Positions 17,225 through 26,501 of a stretch of 64,000 nt of DNA are shown here, piece by piece. Position 1 is the stretch's first letter; each line of letters starts with the position of its first letter. Position numbers and translations under genes: made by a program. This stretch comes from Nonlabens antarcticus (GTDB lineage Bacteria; Bacteroidota; Bacteroidia; Flavobacteriales; Flavobacteriaceae). Location of the stretch: assembly GCF_015356755.1 (NCBI RefSeq), contig NZ_JADFCO010000065.1, positions 434,001 to 498,000 on the forward strand, written 5' to 3'. The notes under the pieces are model-generated. The model was given only the letters and a program-made list of their open reading frames with translations. It did not search any database and was not told the origin of the DNA.

Positions 17225-17980
17225 TTATTCTTTCCAGTCTTGAAGTCTTTCAAGGTACAAATAGCTTTCCACAAATTTCCTATGTTCTGGATTTGTCATT
17301 TTTTCTACCAGATTCAAGGCAGAAATATAACTAGCTAGATTACCATTAGAAGAGCTGAATTTTCCATCCTCTACAAAAGTTACCGCACCATCATCCTGTA
17401 CCTTTAAGTTGGGATAATCTTTTTGTAACTGTTCACCACCGCCTATCCAGGTAACAATCTTCTTTCCATCTGCAATACCAGATTCACCTATAAGTTGAGC
17501 TCCAGCGCAATTGCTCACGGTATAAGTGGTTTCTTTATTTTTCTTTATTATAAAATCTACAATTTCCTTATTATGAACCTGCGCATACATATCATAGGCG
17601 CTGGGCACAAAGAGAGCAGTCAATTTTGGACAGTTTTCAAAGGTATAATCTGGAACGAAGTGCATTCCTTCTTCCGTGGTAATCGGGTTTTTCGTTTGCG
17701 CAATTGAAATAACGTTGAAAAGCCGCTCACCGCTTTCACTGGCTTTTGCAAAAACATCAGAAGTGGCAATGACCTCACTTTGAAGAACACCGTTATACAT
17801 TAAAAGTCCAATTGTAGGTAGCTTAGGATCAAACGGTCTCAAATGTTTCGTCAGTGTATCTGATTCCGTTTTTATGGAATCCTTACTTTCAGTCTTAGTG
17901 CTTTTATCCGTTTTGTCTTTGTTACAGCTTATTAATAGAGCGATACAAAGAAATGTAATTCCTAGGTGTAACTTATTCAT
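17225..17980 (-). CDS. DJ-1/PfpI-family lipoprotein
   Basis: A 251-residue protein. The N-terminus is a lipoprotein signal with lipobox LISC (Cys19), then a charged Lys/Asp/Ser-rich linker to about residue 50. The rest is a DJ-1/PfpI glutamine-amidotransferase-like fold, with the nucleophile elbow SNCAGAQLIGESGIADGKK giving the reactive Cys. Family members include glyoxalase III-like, chaperone and AraC-sensor forms; membrane-anchored versions are less well understood. It follows gpsA with a 29-base gap on the same strand and may be co-transcribed. Confidence 0.85.
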   Translation of the reverse strand: MNKLHLGITFLCIALLISCNKDKTDKSTKTESKDSIKTESDTLTKHLRPFDPKLPTIGLLMYNGVLQSEVIATSDVFAKASESGERLFNVISIAQTKNPITTEEGMHFVPDYTFENCPKLTALFVPSAYDMYAQVHNKEIVDFIIKKNKETTYTVSNCAGAQLIGESGIADGKKIVTWIGGGEQLQKDYPNLKVQDDGAVTFVEDGKFSSSNGNLASYISALNLVEKMTNPEHRKFVESYLYLERLQDWKE

Positions 17981-18009
17981 TGCTTTATTCCTCGAGGTTT
18001 GAACGCTTA

Positions 18010-19005
18010 TTAATCCAGCTTTTCCGATAATTTTTTAAATGTTTTCTTTGGGTTCTTATTCTCGTAGAGAATTTCATAAACTGCATCTAAAATAGGTGTT
18101 TTTACCTCGTGCTTCTGGATGATTTCATAAGCACTCTTAGTGGCATAATAACCCTCTGCAACCATGCTCATCTCTAGTTGCGCACTGCGCACTGTATATC
18201 CTTTTCCGAGCATATTGCCAAAAAGTCGGTTCCTAGAAAAGATGGAGTATCCAGTAACCAGTAAGTCGCCCAGATAGGCGCTGTCGTTAATATTACGCTT
18301 CATCTTGTGAACCTTTTTGATGTAGCGCTTCATTTCACGTATCGCATTAGACATCAATACACTTTGAAAGTTATCTCCATAACCTAATCCATGAGCGATA
18401 CCAGCAGCAATGGCATAAATATTTTTAAGAACCGCGGCATACTCTGTTCCTATTATATCATCACTAATCTTGCAATTGATATAATCACTCTCAAAATAAG
18501 CAGCGAGTTGTTGTGCTTTTTCTTGATCAGCACAGGCAACAGTGAGATAGGATAAGCGCTCTAAAGCCACTTCTTCTGCATGACAAGGGCCTGTGATAAC
18601 GCCGATGTCGTTGAGGTCTAACCCGTAATTTTTACTGAAATATTCACCCACAATAAGACCAGCCTCTGGCACAATACCTTTAATGGCAGTGACTACCGTC
18701 TTTCCCTCAAATGTCACCGTTAGCGGCTCAAGCTCTGAATGCAGAAACGCACTGGGAATGGCAAAAATGCAGACATCAGCATACGTAACGATTTCATTAA
18801 TATCATTTGACAACTTGAGTTTTTCAATGTCAAATTCTACACTGCTCAGATAGTTGGGATTATGATCATTGCGTTTTATGTGTTCAATTGCATAAGCACT
18901 GCGCATGTACCACCCCACTTCATTGAGATTTTCACACAGCATTTTTACTATAGCAGTAGCCCAGCTACCGCCACCTAAAACTGCTATTTTAAGATCTTTT
19001 TCCAT
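18010..19005 (-). CDS. gpsA: Glycerol-3-phosphate dehydrogenase [NAD(P)+]
   Basis: A 331-residue enzyme that makes sn-glycerol-3-phosphate from dihydroxyacetone phosphate for phospholipid synthesis. Nucleotide-binding motif VLGGGSWATAI (9-19), the substrate-site motif KGI (about 110), GPCHAEEVA, and the catalytic lysine in AAVLKNIYAIAAGIAHGLGYGDN are present. Cytosolic. It is the first gene after a 473-base non-coding region; a near-consensus TATCTTTA box lies just upstream on the minus strand. Confidence 0.94.
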   Translation of the reverse strand: MEKDLKIAVLGGGSWATAIVKMLCENLNEVGWYMRSAYAIEHIKRNDHNPNYLSSVEFDIEKLKLSNDINEIVTYADVCIFAIPSAFLHSELEPLTVTFEGKTVVTAIKGIVPEAGLIVGEYFSKNYGLDLNDIGVITGPCHAEEVALERLSYLTVACADQEKAQQLAAYFESDYINCKISDDIIGTEYAAVLKNIYAIAAGIAHGLGYGDNFQSVLMSNAIREMKRYIKKVHKMKRNINDSAYLGDLLVTGYSIFSRNRLFGNMLGKGYTVRSAQLEMSMVAEGYYATKSAYEIIQKHEVKTPILDAVYEILYENKNPKKTFKKLSEKLD

Positions 19006-19478
19006 AAAAAATGATAATAGGTAAAGATACCATTTTTAGCTCTAAGGCTCTTAACGTTTGCCAGGGTGATCATAGTTGTATGTTACTTGAAATATTTCGC
19101 TTTCGCGAAAGCGAAAACAACATCTTCATTCAAAAATTGTTTGAGTTATGTATCAGTAAACAATCTGCGTAATTCAAACGGGCTGAAAGTGTAAAGCTGT
19201 GAATTAACAAGCATTTAACCGTGGTTTGTGATTGTTTAGGCAATGATTATTTCGATCTTTACAATGATGTGAATCACAATAAGGGAGTCTAGGTTTAGTC
19301 AAAAAAAATTGATCTTATTTCAATCTAAAAATTTCTATTTCGGCTAATAATTGTTCTGCAACTTTTCCGGGTGGTTTCAAAAATATTAAATGAAAAATTA
19401 AGTCTTTTATTAAAAAGACAGAAGATTTGGTTGGTTGGAAGCCGCCTGTTTACCTATCAAATGGTTGCGGGCGGTTTT
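19006..19478. other. Intergenic, 473 bases, possible small RNA on the plus strand
   Basis: Lies between gpsA (start) and nadD (end), both on the minus strand. It holds a palindrome copy (19098-19113), a perfect 7-bp hairpin GTCTTTT/AAAAGAC with loop ATTA (19402-19419), and a plus-strand terminator (19439-19480). As no plus-strand gene lies here, a non-coding RNA ending at that terminator is possible. I found no ORF and no convincing promoter. Confidence 0.35.
19098..19113. repeat. 16-bp palindrome, perfect copy, intergenic
   Basis: CGCTTTCGCGAAAGCG; symmetry extends three bases further on each side (19095-19116). Confidence 0.95.
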
Positions 19479-19480
19479 TT
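19439..19480 (+). terminator. Plus-strand intrinsic terminator without an upstream gene
   Basis: Stem AAGCCGCC/GGCGGTTT (one G-U pair) with a 23-base loop holding a small inner ACC/GGT pairing, followed by a run of six T on the plus strand. On the minus strand the stem is not followed by T, so it does not suit nadD. Suggests an unannotated plus-strand transcript. Confidence 0.5.
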
Positions 19481-20066
19481 ATTTATAAAAACTCATTTCT
19501 TCTATATATTGATAAACTTTATGATGCAAAAAATAGGGTAGATCTTGTCCAGCGGTAATGCCATTTCTAATCATGGTGGATGAAATCTCCATAATAGGGG
19601 CATCAATTTTAATAATGGAAGGATGATTGATTAATTCTTCAGGCACCTTCCCTGCAGAAATCCTAGGGTAAACAATGATGCGATAATCCTCCAACAACAC
19701 CTTGTAATTTTTCCATTTAGGTAAGCTTTTCAGGTTGTCCTCTCCCATAATTAGAAAAAATTCCTTTTCAGGATATTTTTCTTGAAGATGAATCAAGGTA
19801 TTCACGGTGTAATTAGGTTGTGGTAAATTGAACTCTATGTTACTAGGTTTAATTTTAAAATATTCCTGTGTAGCAATTTCAACCATATGTAATCGCTGAT
19901 AATCCTCTAGTAAAGAATTCTTTTTTTTTAGCGGATTATGAGGCGTAACAACCATCCATATTTCAGAAAGCTCGCTATTTTCTATAAGGTAGTTAGCAAT
20001 AGCCAGATGGCCTATGTGAACAGGGTTGAAGGTTCCAAAGTATAGGCCAATTCTATTTTTCTTCAT
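19479..20066 (-). CDS. nadD: Nicotinate-nucleotide adenylyltransferase
   Basis: A 195-residue nucleotidyltransferase forming deamido-NAD from nicotinate mononucleotide and ATP. Shows GLYFGTFNPVHIGH (7-20, with the HxGH motif), TPHNPLKK, and C-terminal ISSTMIR (ISxTxxR). I chose ATG 20066, which puts the GxFNPxHxGH motif at the usual distance from the start; an upstream in-frame ATG at 20102 would add 12 residues. The start lies 14 bases inside the end of gmk, so the yicC-gmk-nadD genes form a tight operon. Confidence 0.94.
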   Translation of the reverse strand: MKKNRIGLYFGTFNPVHIGHLAIANYLIENSELSEIWMVVTPHNPLKKKNSLLEDYQRLHMVEIATQEYFKIKPSNIEFNLPQPNYTVNTLIHLQEKYPEKEFFLIMGEDNLKSLPKWKNYKVLLEDYRIIVYPRISAGKVPEELINHPSIIKIDAPIMEISSTMIRNGITAGQDLPYFLHHKVYQYIEEMSFYK

Positions 20067-20652
20067 CGCTAGGCACTGATTTTGAAATAAATTCCTGAAC
20101 AACCCTTATGGCTTTCTCCTTTGCCTGTGTAAGGTCATCGTTTTTAATAATCACATCAAATTGCGGTGCTGTTGCCATCTCAGTGCTTGCTTTTGCCACA
20201 CGCATTGCAATTTTCTCATGAGATTCTGTCTTTCTTTTTTTCAAACGTATCTGCAATTCATTGATGGAGGGTGGTTTGATAAAAATAGCCAACGTCCTTT
20301 CAGGGAACTTCTTTTTAAGTCTCAAACCACCTACAACGTCAATGTCAAAAATTACGTTTTTGCCTTTTGCCCACAGGCGCTCCACTTCGGTTTTGAGCGT
20401 TCCGTAGAATTGGTCTTGATAAACCTCTTCAAACTCTAGGAAATCCTCGTTACGTATGCGGTTCTTAAACTCCTTAATTCCTAAAAAATAGTAATCTTTT
20501 CCATCTTTTTCATTGCCTCGTGGTTCTCTAGAAGCTGCGCTTATTGAAAAAGCAAGATTCAATTCTTTTTGTTTTAATAAGTGGCGTACTAACGTTGTCT
20601 TTCCTGCCCCAGATGGCGCGCTAAAAACGATTAGTTTAGGTAATACTTCCAT
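20053..20652 (-). CDS. gmk: Guanylate kinase
   Basis: A 199-residue GMP kinase (GMP + ATP to GDP + ADP). P-loop SAPSGAGKTT (11-20), GMP-binding SREPR and DYYF segments, and the FDIDVVGG motif are present. The order yicC-gmk-nadD is frequent in Bacteroidota and the genes abut: gmk begins directly after the yicC stop and overlaps nadD by 14 bases. Cytosolic, purine salvage and (p)ppGpp-sensitive metabolism in general. Confidence 0.96.
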   Translation of the reverse strand: MEVLPKLIVFSAPSGAGKTTLVRHLLKQKELNLAFSISAASREPRGNEKDGKDYYFLGIKEFKNRIRNEDFLEFEEVYQDQFYGTLKTEVERLWAKGKNVIFDIDVVGGLRLKKKFPERTLAIFIKPPSINELQIRLKKRKTESHEKIAMRVAKASTEMATAPQFDVIIKNDDLTQAKEKAIRVVQEFISKSVPSDEEK

Positions 20653-21519
20653 TTATAATACGTTAAGCATTTGTTCTTTTATTTTTTCTAACTCATCCTT
20701 CATTTGAACCACCATTTGCTGCATGGCAGCATGGTTTGCCTTACTGCCTATGGTGTTGATTTCCCGACCTATTTCCTGAGAGATAAAACCAAGTTTCTTG
20801 CCTTGAGAATCTGGCGTTTCCATGGTTTCCTTGAAATAATTAAGATGATTTTTGAGTCTTACTTTTTCCTCTGTGATATCGTATTTTTCTAGATAATAGA
20901 TAAGCTCTTGTTCAAACCTATTCTCATCTACCTTCTCTTTTAGATCTTCAACAGCTTTCTCAAGACGGGTACGAACCTCATCTAATCGAGATTTGTCTTC
21001 TTTGATCACTTCATCCAGTAAATTAGAAATATTAGAAATACGTTTTTCAAATTCGCTTTTTAGAATACTACCTTCCTTATTGCGAAACTCATTAACTGCT
21101 TGCAAACAATTTTTAAAAATGTCTATAATAGCCGTGAACTCAGTTTCATCAACCTCAGTTTGAGTGCTGATAAAGACATCTGGGAACGTAGCGGCAATTT
21201 CTACCAGTTTGATTTTTTCATTATCGTTGATCTGATCGATTGTACAGAGCTGGGAGATGTAGGCCTCAATTTTGGCGATATCTAATTGCTGTCCAGAGGT
21301 GCTTCCTGTTTCCTCTATATAAAGGGATACATCTACTTTTCCCCTAGAGAGCTGTGCGGCTATAATCTGGCGTAATTCAAGCTCTTTCTCGCGGTAGGCA
21401 GATGGCAGTCTTAAGTTTAGATCTAGGGTTTTACTATTCAACGTCCGTATTTCTACTGTAATCTTACGTTGTGGAAGCTGGCTTACAGACTTGCCATATC
21501 CAGTCATGGATGTAATCAT
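20653..21519 (-). CDS. YicC/YloC-family endoribonuclease
   Basis: A 288-residue protein of the YicC family, starting MITSMTGYGKS as nearly all members do and ending in the conserved DUF1732 part (KLGFISQEIGREINTIGSKAN). The middle is a long coiled coil with many Glu/Lys. YicC of E. coli is an RNase involved in small-RNA decay; conservation of the Glu-rich C-terminus supports the same activity here. First gene of the yicC-gmk-nadD operon. Confidence 0.92.
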   Translation of the reverse strand: MITSMTGYGKSVSQLPQRKITVEIRTLNSKTLDLNLRLPSAYREKELELRQIIAAQLSRGKVDVSLYIEETGSTSGQQLDIAKIEAYISQLCTIDQINDNEKIKLVEIAATFPDVFISTQTEVDETEFTAIIDIFKNCLQAVNEFRNKEGSILKSEFEKRISNISNLLDEVIKEDKSRLDEVRTRLEKAVEDLKEKVDENRFEQELIYYLEKYDITEEKVRLKNHLNYFKETMETPDSQGKKLGFISQEIGREINTIGSKANHAAMQQMVVQMKDELEKIKEQMLNVL

Positions 21520-21559
21520 GCTATTAAATTAAGCAGGCAAAGATAAAGGAATCATTAAC

Positions 21560-22159
21560 CTAGCTCAAATTGTAAGCCTCTTGATCCATTTTACCACGCA
21601 AACGACTTAATGATTGCTGCCGTATTCCCAGATAGGAAGCTATATCCTTAAGCGGCAGGCGCTCTTCCATATGCTTGTAACGATCCATGAATTTTAAATA
21701 TCTCGTCGTTGCGTCATTTGTAATCATGCGGGATTTTTCATCCAGCATTTGATGGTATCGTCTCATCATTATTTTCTGAAAAGCAGGAGAAAGTCCAGGA
21801 TATAATTTGTTGATATACACAAAATCCTGATGCTTGAAGCACATAACCTCACCAGCCTCAATGCATGTAATTTGTATGTTAGAAGGGGTCTGATCTATAA
21901 AACTATACATAGAGGTAATGACATCATTCTCTGCCGTAAAACGTACCGTATGAAGATCACCGTATTCATCTATGATAGATCCTTTAACGATACCAGACTT
22001 GACAAAATAAATATTGTCACTCACTTCACCTAGATGAAGTATGATTTCCTTTTTTTTAATTTTAACCACTTCTAACATGCTGAATATTTCAGTAGCATAT
22101 TTTAAGGATGGCTTATCGCCATCACCCGTTAGGTCGAGAAGAAATTCTGGTAACTGCAT
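21560..22159 (-). CDS. Crp/Fnr-family transcriptional regulator
   Basis: A 199-residue regulator with an N-terminal cyclic-nucleotide-binding beta-roll (about 25-120: LHLGEVSDNIYFVKSGIVKG) and a C-terminal helix-turn-helix (about 165-190: PLKDIASYLGIRQQSLSRLRG). No Fnr-type cysteine cluster is visible and the phosphate-binding cassette is degenerate, so cAMP binding is doubtful. This is a common Bacteroidota subgroup with unknown ligands. It is transcribed away from hemD and sits upstream of yicC by 40 bases, so it may be the promoter-proximal gene of that unit. Confidence 0.9.
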   Translation of the reverse strand: MQLPEFLLDLTGDGDKPSLKYATEIFSMLEVVKIKKKEIILHLGEVSDNIYFVKSGIVKGSIIDEYGDLHTVRFTAENDVITSMYSFIDQTPSNIQITCIEAGEVMCFKHQDFVYINKLYPGLSPAFQKIMMRRYHQMLDEKSRMITNDATTRYLKFMDRYKHMEERLPLKDIASYLGIRQQSLSRLRGKMDQEAYNLS

Positions 22160-22571
22160 TATATTTTTACTCTTTTCATTGTAAATATCGTATAAATCAA
22201 CCTTTTACACAAAAATTACGATACATATTAAAACTTTTATTTAAAGCTATAGGAATACAGGAATAACTTAATATTTCCATTCTTAAAACCATATACCAAA
22301 ATATCAATTTTAGTTTTTCAAAAATTAATGAACAGGAGGTTTGATAAGAATCAATCACAATAGCCTTTCGTAAACAATTATTATGTCATGTTTTATGAAA
22401 TCTCTTACACCATAGTTGGAAATAAAATTCATTTATAAATCGACAGTTTTAACTTACTGGAGATTAAAGTATTGGAAAACAATACATAAACACTCGACTT
22501 ATTTCAATTGCAAATCGATTAAATGATGCTTTTAATCGGGATTTGATATTTGATATGTAAATTTGATACTA
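22160..22571. other. Intergenic, 412 bases, divergent promoter region
   Basis: AT-rich gap between the Crp/Fnr-type gene (minus) and hemD (plus). A perfect TAnnTTTG box (TAAATTTG, 22558-22565) ends six bases before the hemD ATG. I saw no Crp-like dyad, terminator or ORF of note. Confidence 0.4.
22558..22565 (+). promoter_or_regulatory. -7 promoter element before hemD
   Basis: TAAATTTG, perfect match to TAnnTTTG. The close spacing to ATG 22572 would give an almost leaderless mRNA; no good -33 partner was found, so this could also be chance in AT-rich DNA. Confidence 0.3.
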
Positions 22572-23243
22572 ATGAAATTAACCGTAGGCACACTTGTATC
22601 CACAAAGAAACTGAGTTTTCCGCAGCAGCAACTTGTGGAGCATAGTGGTGTGGGTCTCATTCATTACGATATTCTTAAGATCAAAACACGGTTAGTTAAT
22701 GAAGTTCCAGAGAACCTGATGAATGTTATTATTACCAGTAAAAATGCCATTCCTGCGGCAGTACACTGGAAAGATCACATCAAGAATATTTACTGCGTGG
22801 GCGATACGACAGCTGAAAAGTTGGTTTTCAATGGATTTCTGCCTCAAATGGTAGCTTCTGATTCTAAAACTCTGGCCGATAAGATCATTTCAAGTAATCC
22901 CGACCACACTTTTACCTATATGTGCGGTGATCACCGGCGGGATGAAATTCCGCAGTTATTTGAGGAAAATGAAATCCTGTTAAATGAGGTAATTGTTTAT
23001 GAATCTAAGGTCGTTGAGAAGGCCTTTGATCGTATTTTTGCAGCGGTTTTGTTTTACAGTCCTCGAGGGGTTTACGCTTTCGCGAAAGCGAACAAGCATC
23101 AACCACAGTGCGCAGTTTGCATAGGCGAAACGACCGCAGAAGCAGCGCGGGAAATGTTTCCCAACGTGGTGATTGCGAACAAACAAACCGTTGAAAATGT
23201 ATTGACAACCGCCATAAAACTATTGCGAGATGATAAAAAATGA
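22572..23243 (+). CDS. hemD: Uroporphyrinogen-III synthase
   Basis: A 223-residue enzyme that cyclises hydroxymethylbilane to uroporphyrinogen III. The fold is poorly conserved in sequence, but the [29 protein letters not shown] and [10 protein letters not shown] segments are diagnostic, and the gene directly precedes and overlaps hemE by 14 bases. I took ATG 22572 rather than the in-frame TTG at 22563. A perfect palindrome copy within the gene encodes AFAKA just after the conserved FYSPRGV segment. Confidence 0.92.
   Translation: MKLTVGTLVSTKKLSFPQQQLVEHSGVGLIHYDILKIKTRLVNEVPENLMNVIITSKNAIPAAVHWKDHIKNIYCVGDTTAEKLVFNGFLPQMVASDSKTLADKIISSNPDHTFTYMCGDHRRDEIPQLFEENEILLNEVIVYESKVVEKAFDRIFAAVLFYSPRGVYAFAKANKHQPQCAVCIGETTAEAAREMFPNVVIANKQTVENVLTTAIKLLRDDKK
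23075..23090. repeat. 16-bp palindrome, perfect copy, inside hemD
   Basis: CGCTTTCGCGAAAGCG, read as AFAKA in the HemD frame. Confidence 0.95.
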
Positions 23244-24249
23244 TTTGTTCCTACGTGCTTTAAAAGGAGAAACCGTTGAGCGACCTCCCGTGTGGATGAT
23301 GCGCCAGGCTGGACGTTATTTGCCGGACTTCATGAAATTGAAGGCTAAATATGACTTTTTTACCCGTTGCCAGACTCCAGAGCTCGCTACAGAAATTACC
23401 GTGATGCCCATTGATCAAATAGGTCCTGATGCGGCGATTCTTTTTTCAGATATTCTAGTCATTCCTCAAGCTATGAATATTCATGTGGAAATGAAACCAG
23501 GGATCGGACCATGGTTGCCTAATCCCATTAGAACTGCCGCAGATCTTGATAGAGTTGTAGTTCCAGATGTTGCAGATTCCTTGAGTTATGTGATGGAAGC
23601 GATTGATATGACTAAGGATGCGCTCGCTAATCGAGTGCCGCTTATAGGTTTTGCAGGATCACCATGGACGATTTTATGTTACTGCGTTCAAGGTCAGGGA
23701 AGCAAGAATTTTGACAAGGCTAAGGAATTCTGTTTTACACAACCAGAGGCGGCACATGATTTATTACAGCGCATTACAGATACAACTATTGCCTATTTAC
23801 ATGAAAAAGTGAAGCATGGAGTAGATGCAGTTCAGGTTTTTGACTCTTGGGGTGGTATGTTATCGCCTGTGGATTATCAGGAATTTTCCTGGAAATACAT
23901 TCAGCAGATTATTGACTCCTTAAAGCCGGTAACAGAAGTTATCGTTTTCGGTAAAGGCTGCTGGTTTGCCTTGAATGATATGGCTAAAAGTGGAGCAGCG
24001 GCATTAGGGGTTGACTGGACCTGTAGCGCCCGCAATGCACGCTATCTTTCTGGTGGTAATATTACCCTTCAAGGTAACTTTGATCCCTCTCGTTTATTCT
24101 CGCCACCAGCGACGATTAAAAAGATGGTAAAGCAGATGATTGATGAATTTGGCAAGGACAAATTTGTAGCAAATCTAGGTCACGGTATTCTACCTAATAT
24201 TCCCGTAGCAAATGCGCAGGCATTTGTAGATGCGGTGAAGGAATACTAA
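23230..24249 (+). CDS. hemE: Uroporphyrinogen decarboxylase
   Basis: A 339-residue enzyme turning uroporphyrinogen III into coproporphyrinogen III. Signature [15 protein letters not shown] (residues about 18-32), [11 protein letters not shown], the FAGSPWT loop and GHGILPNIP near the C-terminus are all present; length is normal. Overlaps hemD by 14 bases and is followed one base later by trkH, so transcription continues into the potassium transporter. Confidence 0.97.
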   Translation: MIKNDLFLRALKGETVERPPVWMMRQAGRYLPDFMKLKAKYDFFTRCQTPELATEITVMPIDQIGPDAAILFSDILVIPQAMNIHVEMKPGIGPWLPNPIRTAADLDRVVVPDVADSLSYVMEAIDMTKDALANRVPLIGFAGSPWTILCYCVQGQGSKNFDKAKEFCFTQPEAAHDLLQRITDTTIAYLHEKVKHGVDAVQVFDSWGGMLSPVDYQEFSWKYIQQIIDSLKPVTEVIVFGKGCWFALNDMAKSGAAALGVDWTCSARNARYLSGGNITLQGNFDPSRLFSPPATIKKMVKQMIDEFGKDKFVANLGHGILPNIPVANAQAFVDAVKEY

Positions 24250-24250
24250 A

Positions 24251-25587
24251 ATGAAAAAGGTATTTAGAAAGTACAATCGGTTTCTATTAACACTTACCCC
24301 ACAAAGAAACCTAGTTAAGGATTTTTTATCTATAATCTCATTGGTGCGCTTTTACTATGCATGCCTTTCTCCAGAAAAACGGACTTGTCCATAGTGGATA
24401 TGTTCTTTGCATCTACCTCAGCCATTTCTACCACAGGATTGTTGACCTTAAGCATGGCTGATGATTTCACGTTGTTCGGTCAGATGGTGATTATGTTGCT
24501 CTTTCAAATAGGCGGTATAGGGTACATGACATTTACCACTTACATTTTAATTAATACAAGTAGGAAAGCTTCTCAATGGCGCACGCGCATATTAGGAGCA
24601 GCATTTTCTATACCTAATACACTCAAGCTTCAACCATTTTTAAAGTCGGTTATTATTTATACGATCCTGTTTGAAACCCTGGGGACTGTATTTTTCTACA
24701 TAGGTTTTGCAGATCAAGATTGGGGATTTTGGGAACGGCTTTATAACAGTTTATTCCACAGCATTAGTGCGTTCTGTACCGCAGGATTTAGTCTGTTTAA
24801 CTCTGGTTTTACAGAATATGTAGGCGATGGCTGGATTAACTTTACCATATCTTTTCTCGCTATTGCTGGCTCTTTAGGGTTCATTGTATTTACAGATCTA
24901 TGGCTCAAACTCACTCAGAAAGCCCATCGCGTGAGTTTTACTTCTAAACTGATCGTATCAGGATTCTCTATACTATTAATCATAGGAACGGTTATTACTT
25001 TTTTCGCGGAGCCAGAAGTGGTTGCCTTAGACATGCCTACTCGGTTTTATGCCGCCTTTTTTCAGCCTATGAGCGCTATGACAACTGTAGGTTTCAATAC
25101 TATGGATTTTGGGGCTTATGGGCTTCCCGTGGTTATGATTACCATCATGTTGATGTATATAGGAGCATCGCCATCCGGTACCTCTGGAGGGTTGAAGATT
25201 ACCACATTAGTAGCAACCATAGCTTATTTACGCAGTAAGTTGAAAAACAGTGTGGATGTTACATTTTTAAACAGACATATTCCTAATGAGCGGGTAAGTG
25301 TTGCCGTTTCTACCTTTATATTTTACTTCATGATCAGTTTTCTTGGGATACTGTTATTGACTTTTACTGAAATCCAACCGCTGGAAAAAATTGCTTTTGA
25401 GGTATTGTCAGCTTTGGGAACGGTAGGATTATCCATGGGAATAACGGCAGATTTGACATTGTTTGGTAAAATTGTGGTGATCTTTTTGATGTTTGTTGGT
25501 AGATTGGGCGTATTGACCTTTGGGCTTGCTATAAGTAGGGCCTACATTGATCATGGGAATGTTAGAGATGAAGATATTGCGGTTTAG
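24251..25587 (+). CDS. trkH: TrkH/KtrB-type potassium uptake subunit, interrupted by a -1 frameshift
   Basis: The intact protein would be about 445 residues, the usual KtrB/TrkH length. From ATG 24251 the frame encodes MKKVFRKYNRFLLTLTPQRN and then stops at codon 48. The body continues in the -1 frame: IYNLIGALLLCMPFSRK follows directly when the ribosome, or a missing T, shifts at 24322-24328 (T TTT TTA). The body has all four selectivity filters: TSAISTTGL, SAFCTAGFS, AMTTVGFN and ALGTVGLS. ATG 24361, the first in the downstream frame, would start inside the first helix and is not a real start. No trkA/ktrA partner gene lies nearby. It follows hemE by one base. Confidence 0.85.
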
Positions 25588-25694
25588 GTAATACGATAAA
25601 ATTCATTTTCCAATGTAGATCATACAAAGTGATAAGATTAATAATGCCGTCTTTATAAGTTTACAACACAATTGAAAATCTGATTGAGTCTATA

Positions 25695-26474
25695 ATGATC
25701 AAGAACATCCTGACTGCACTTAAAGCTTACGGCTCCAGTTTTAAACTGATGAGCACATTAGGGCTGTGGAAATATTTTTTGGTTCCTATGTGCATCAGTT
25801 TTTTGTTTGCTGTATTAATAGGATTTGCGGCTTATGGGTTATCCGATAATCTTGCTGGTTTTTTAGCACGCATTTGGATCTGGGAAACAGGATCACAAAC
25901 GTTTACCGCTTTCGCGGAAGTTTTAAGTGTGATCTTCATTGTTATCATAGGACTGTTAGTGTACAAGCACTTTGTAATGGCATTGAGCGCTCCATTCATG
26001 TCGCCGGTTTCTGAGAAGATAGAGAAATTCCTGTATCCAGATTTGCAGCAGGATGCCACGCACCGTGTTACTTCTAATGCTTCACAACTTTATCGTGGGG
26101 TCCACATCAATATCAGGAATCTGGGTTTTGAATTACTAATAACTATTCCATGTTTACTTCTTAGTTTGATTCCGGTTTTTGGGATTGTTTTTTGGATTAT
26201 TGGATTTCTTGTACAATCGTATTACGCAGGATTTGGAAATATGGATTATACACTGGAACGCCACTTTAAGTACAAGGACAGCATTCGTTTTGTAAAGAGC
26301 CATAGAGGGTTTGCCATAGGTAACGGTATTGTTTTTAATGCGGTATTGTTGATTCCTATTATTGGAATAATTCTAGTGTTGCCCATATCTGTCACCGCAG
26401 CCAGTAAAACAACGCTAGAGCTGTTGCATCAACAAAAATTAGGTAGAGTTCCCTCGCCAGACGTTGCGGTATAA
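25695..26474 (+). CDS. EI24/CysZ-like membrane protein
   Basis: A 259-residue inner-membrane protein with about four helical hairpins (hydrophobic stretches near 27-48, 70-95, 145-180 and 205-235). The APFMSPVSEKIEKFL segment, the QSYYAGFGNMDYTLERH segment and the C-terminal GNGIVFNAVLLIPIIG are typical of the EI24 domain family, which includes the sulfate permease CysZ. Transport substrate here is unknown. It lies between trkH and hemF on the same strand. A degraded palindrome copy encodes AFAEV in a loop. Confidence 0.82.
   Translation: MIKNILTALKAYGSSFKLMSTLGLWKYFLVPMCISFLFAVLIGFAAYGLSDNLAGFLARIWIWETGSQTFTAFAEVLSVIFIVIIGLLVYKHFVMALSAPFMSPVSEKIEKFLYPDLQQDATHRVTSNASQLYRGVHINIRNLGFELLITIPCLLLSLIPVFGIVFWIIGFLVQSYYAGFGNMDYTLERHFKYKDSIRFVKSHRGFAIGNGIVFNAVLLIPIIGIILVLPISVTAASKTTLELLHQQKLGRVPSPDVAV
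25907..25922. repeat. 16-bp palindrome, degenerate copy (13/16), inside EI24 gene
   Basis: CGCTTTCGCGGAAGTT; three mismatches to consensus. Read as AFAEV. Confidence 0.55.
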
Positions 26475-26501
26475 AGTAACTTTGTAGATTATACAGATTA
26501 T

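Noticed and set aside
24361-25587. TrkH start at ATG 24361
   Set aside because: The ATG lies inside the first membrane helix; the sequence before it (IYNLIGALLLC) is conserved-looking TrkH and joins the upstream frame through the frameshift.
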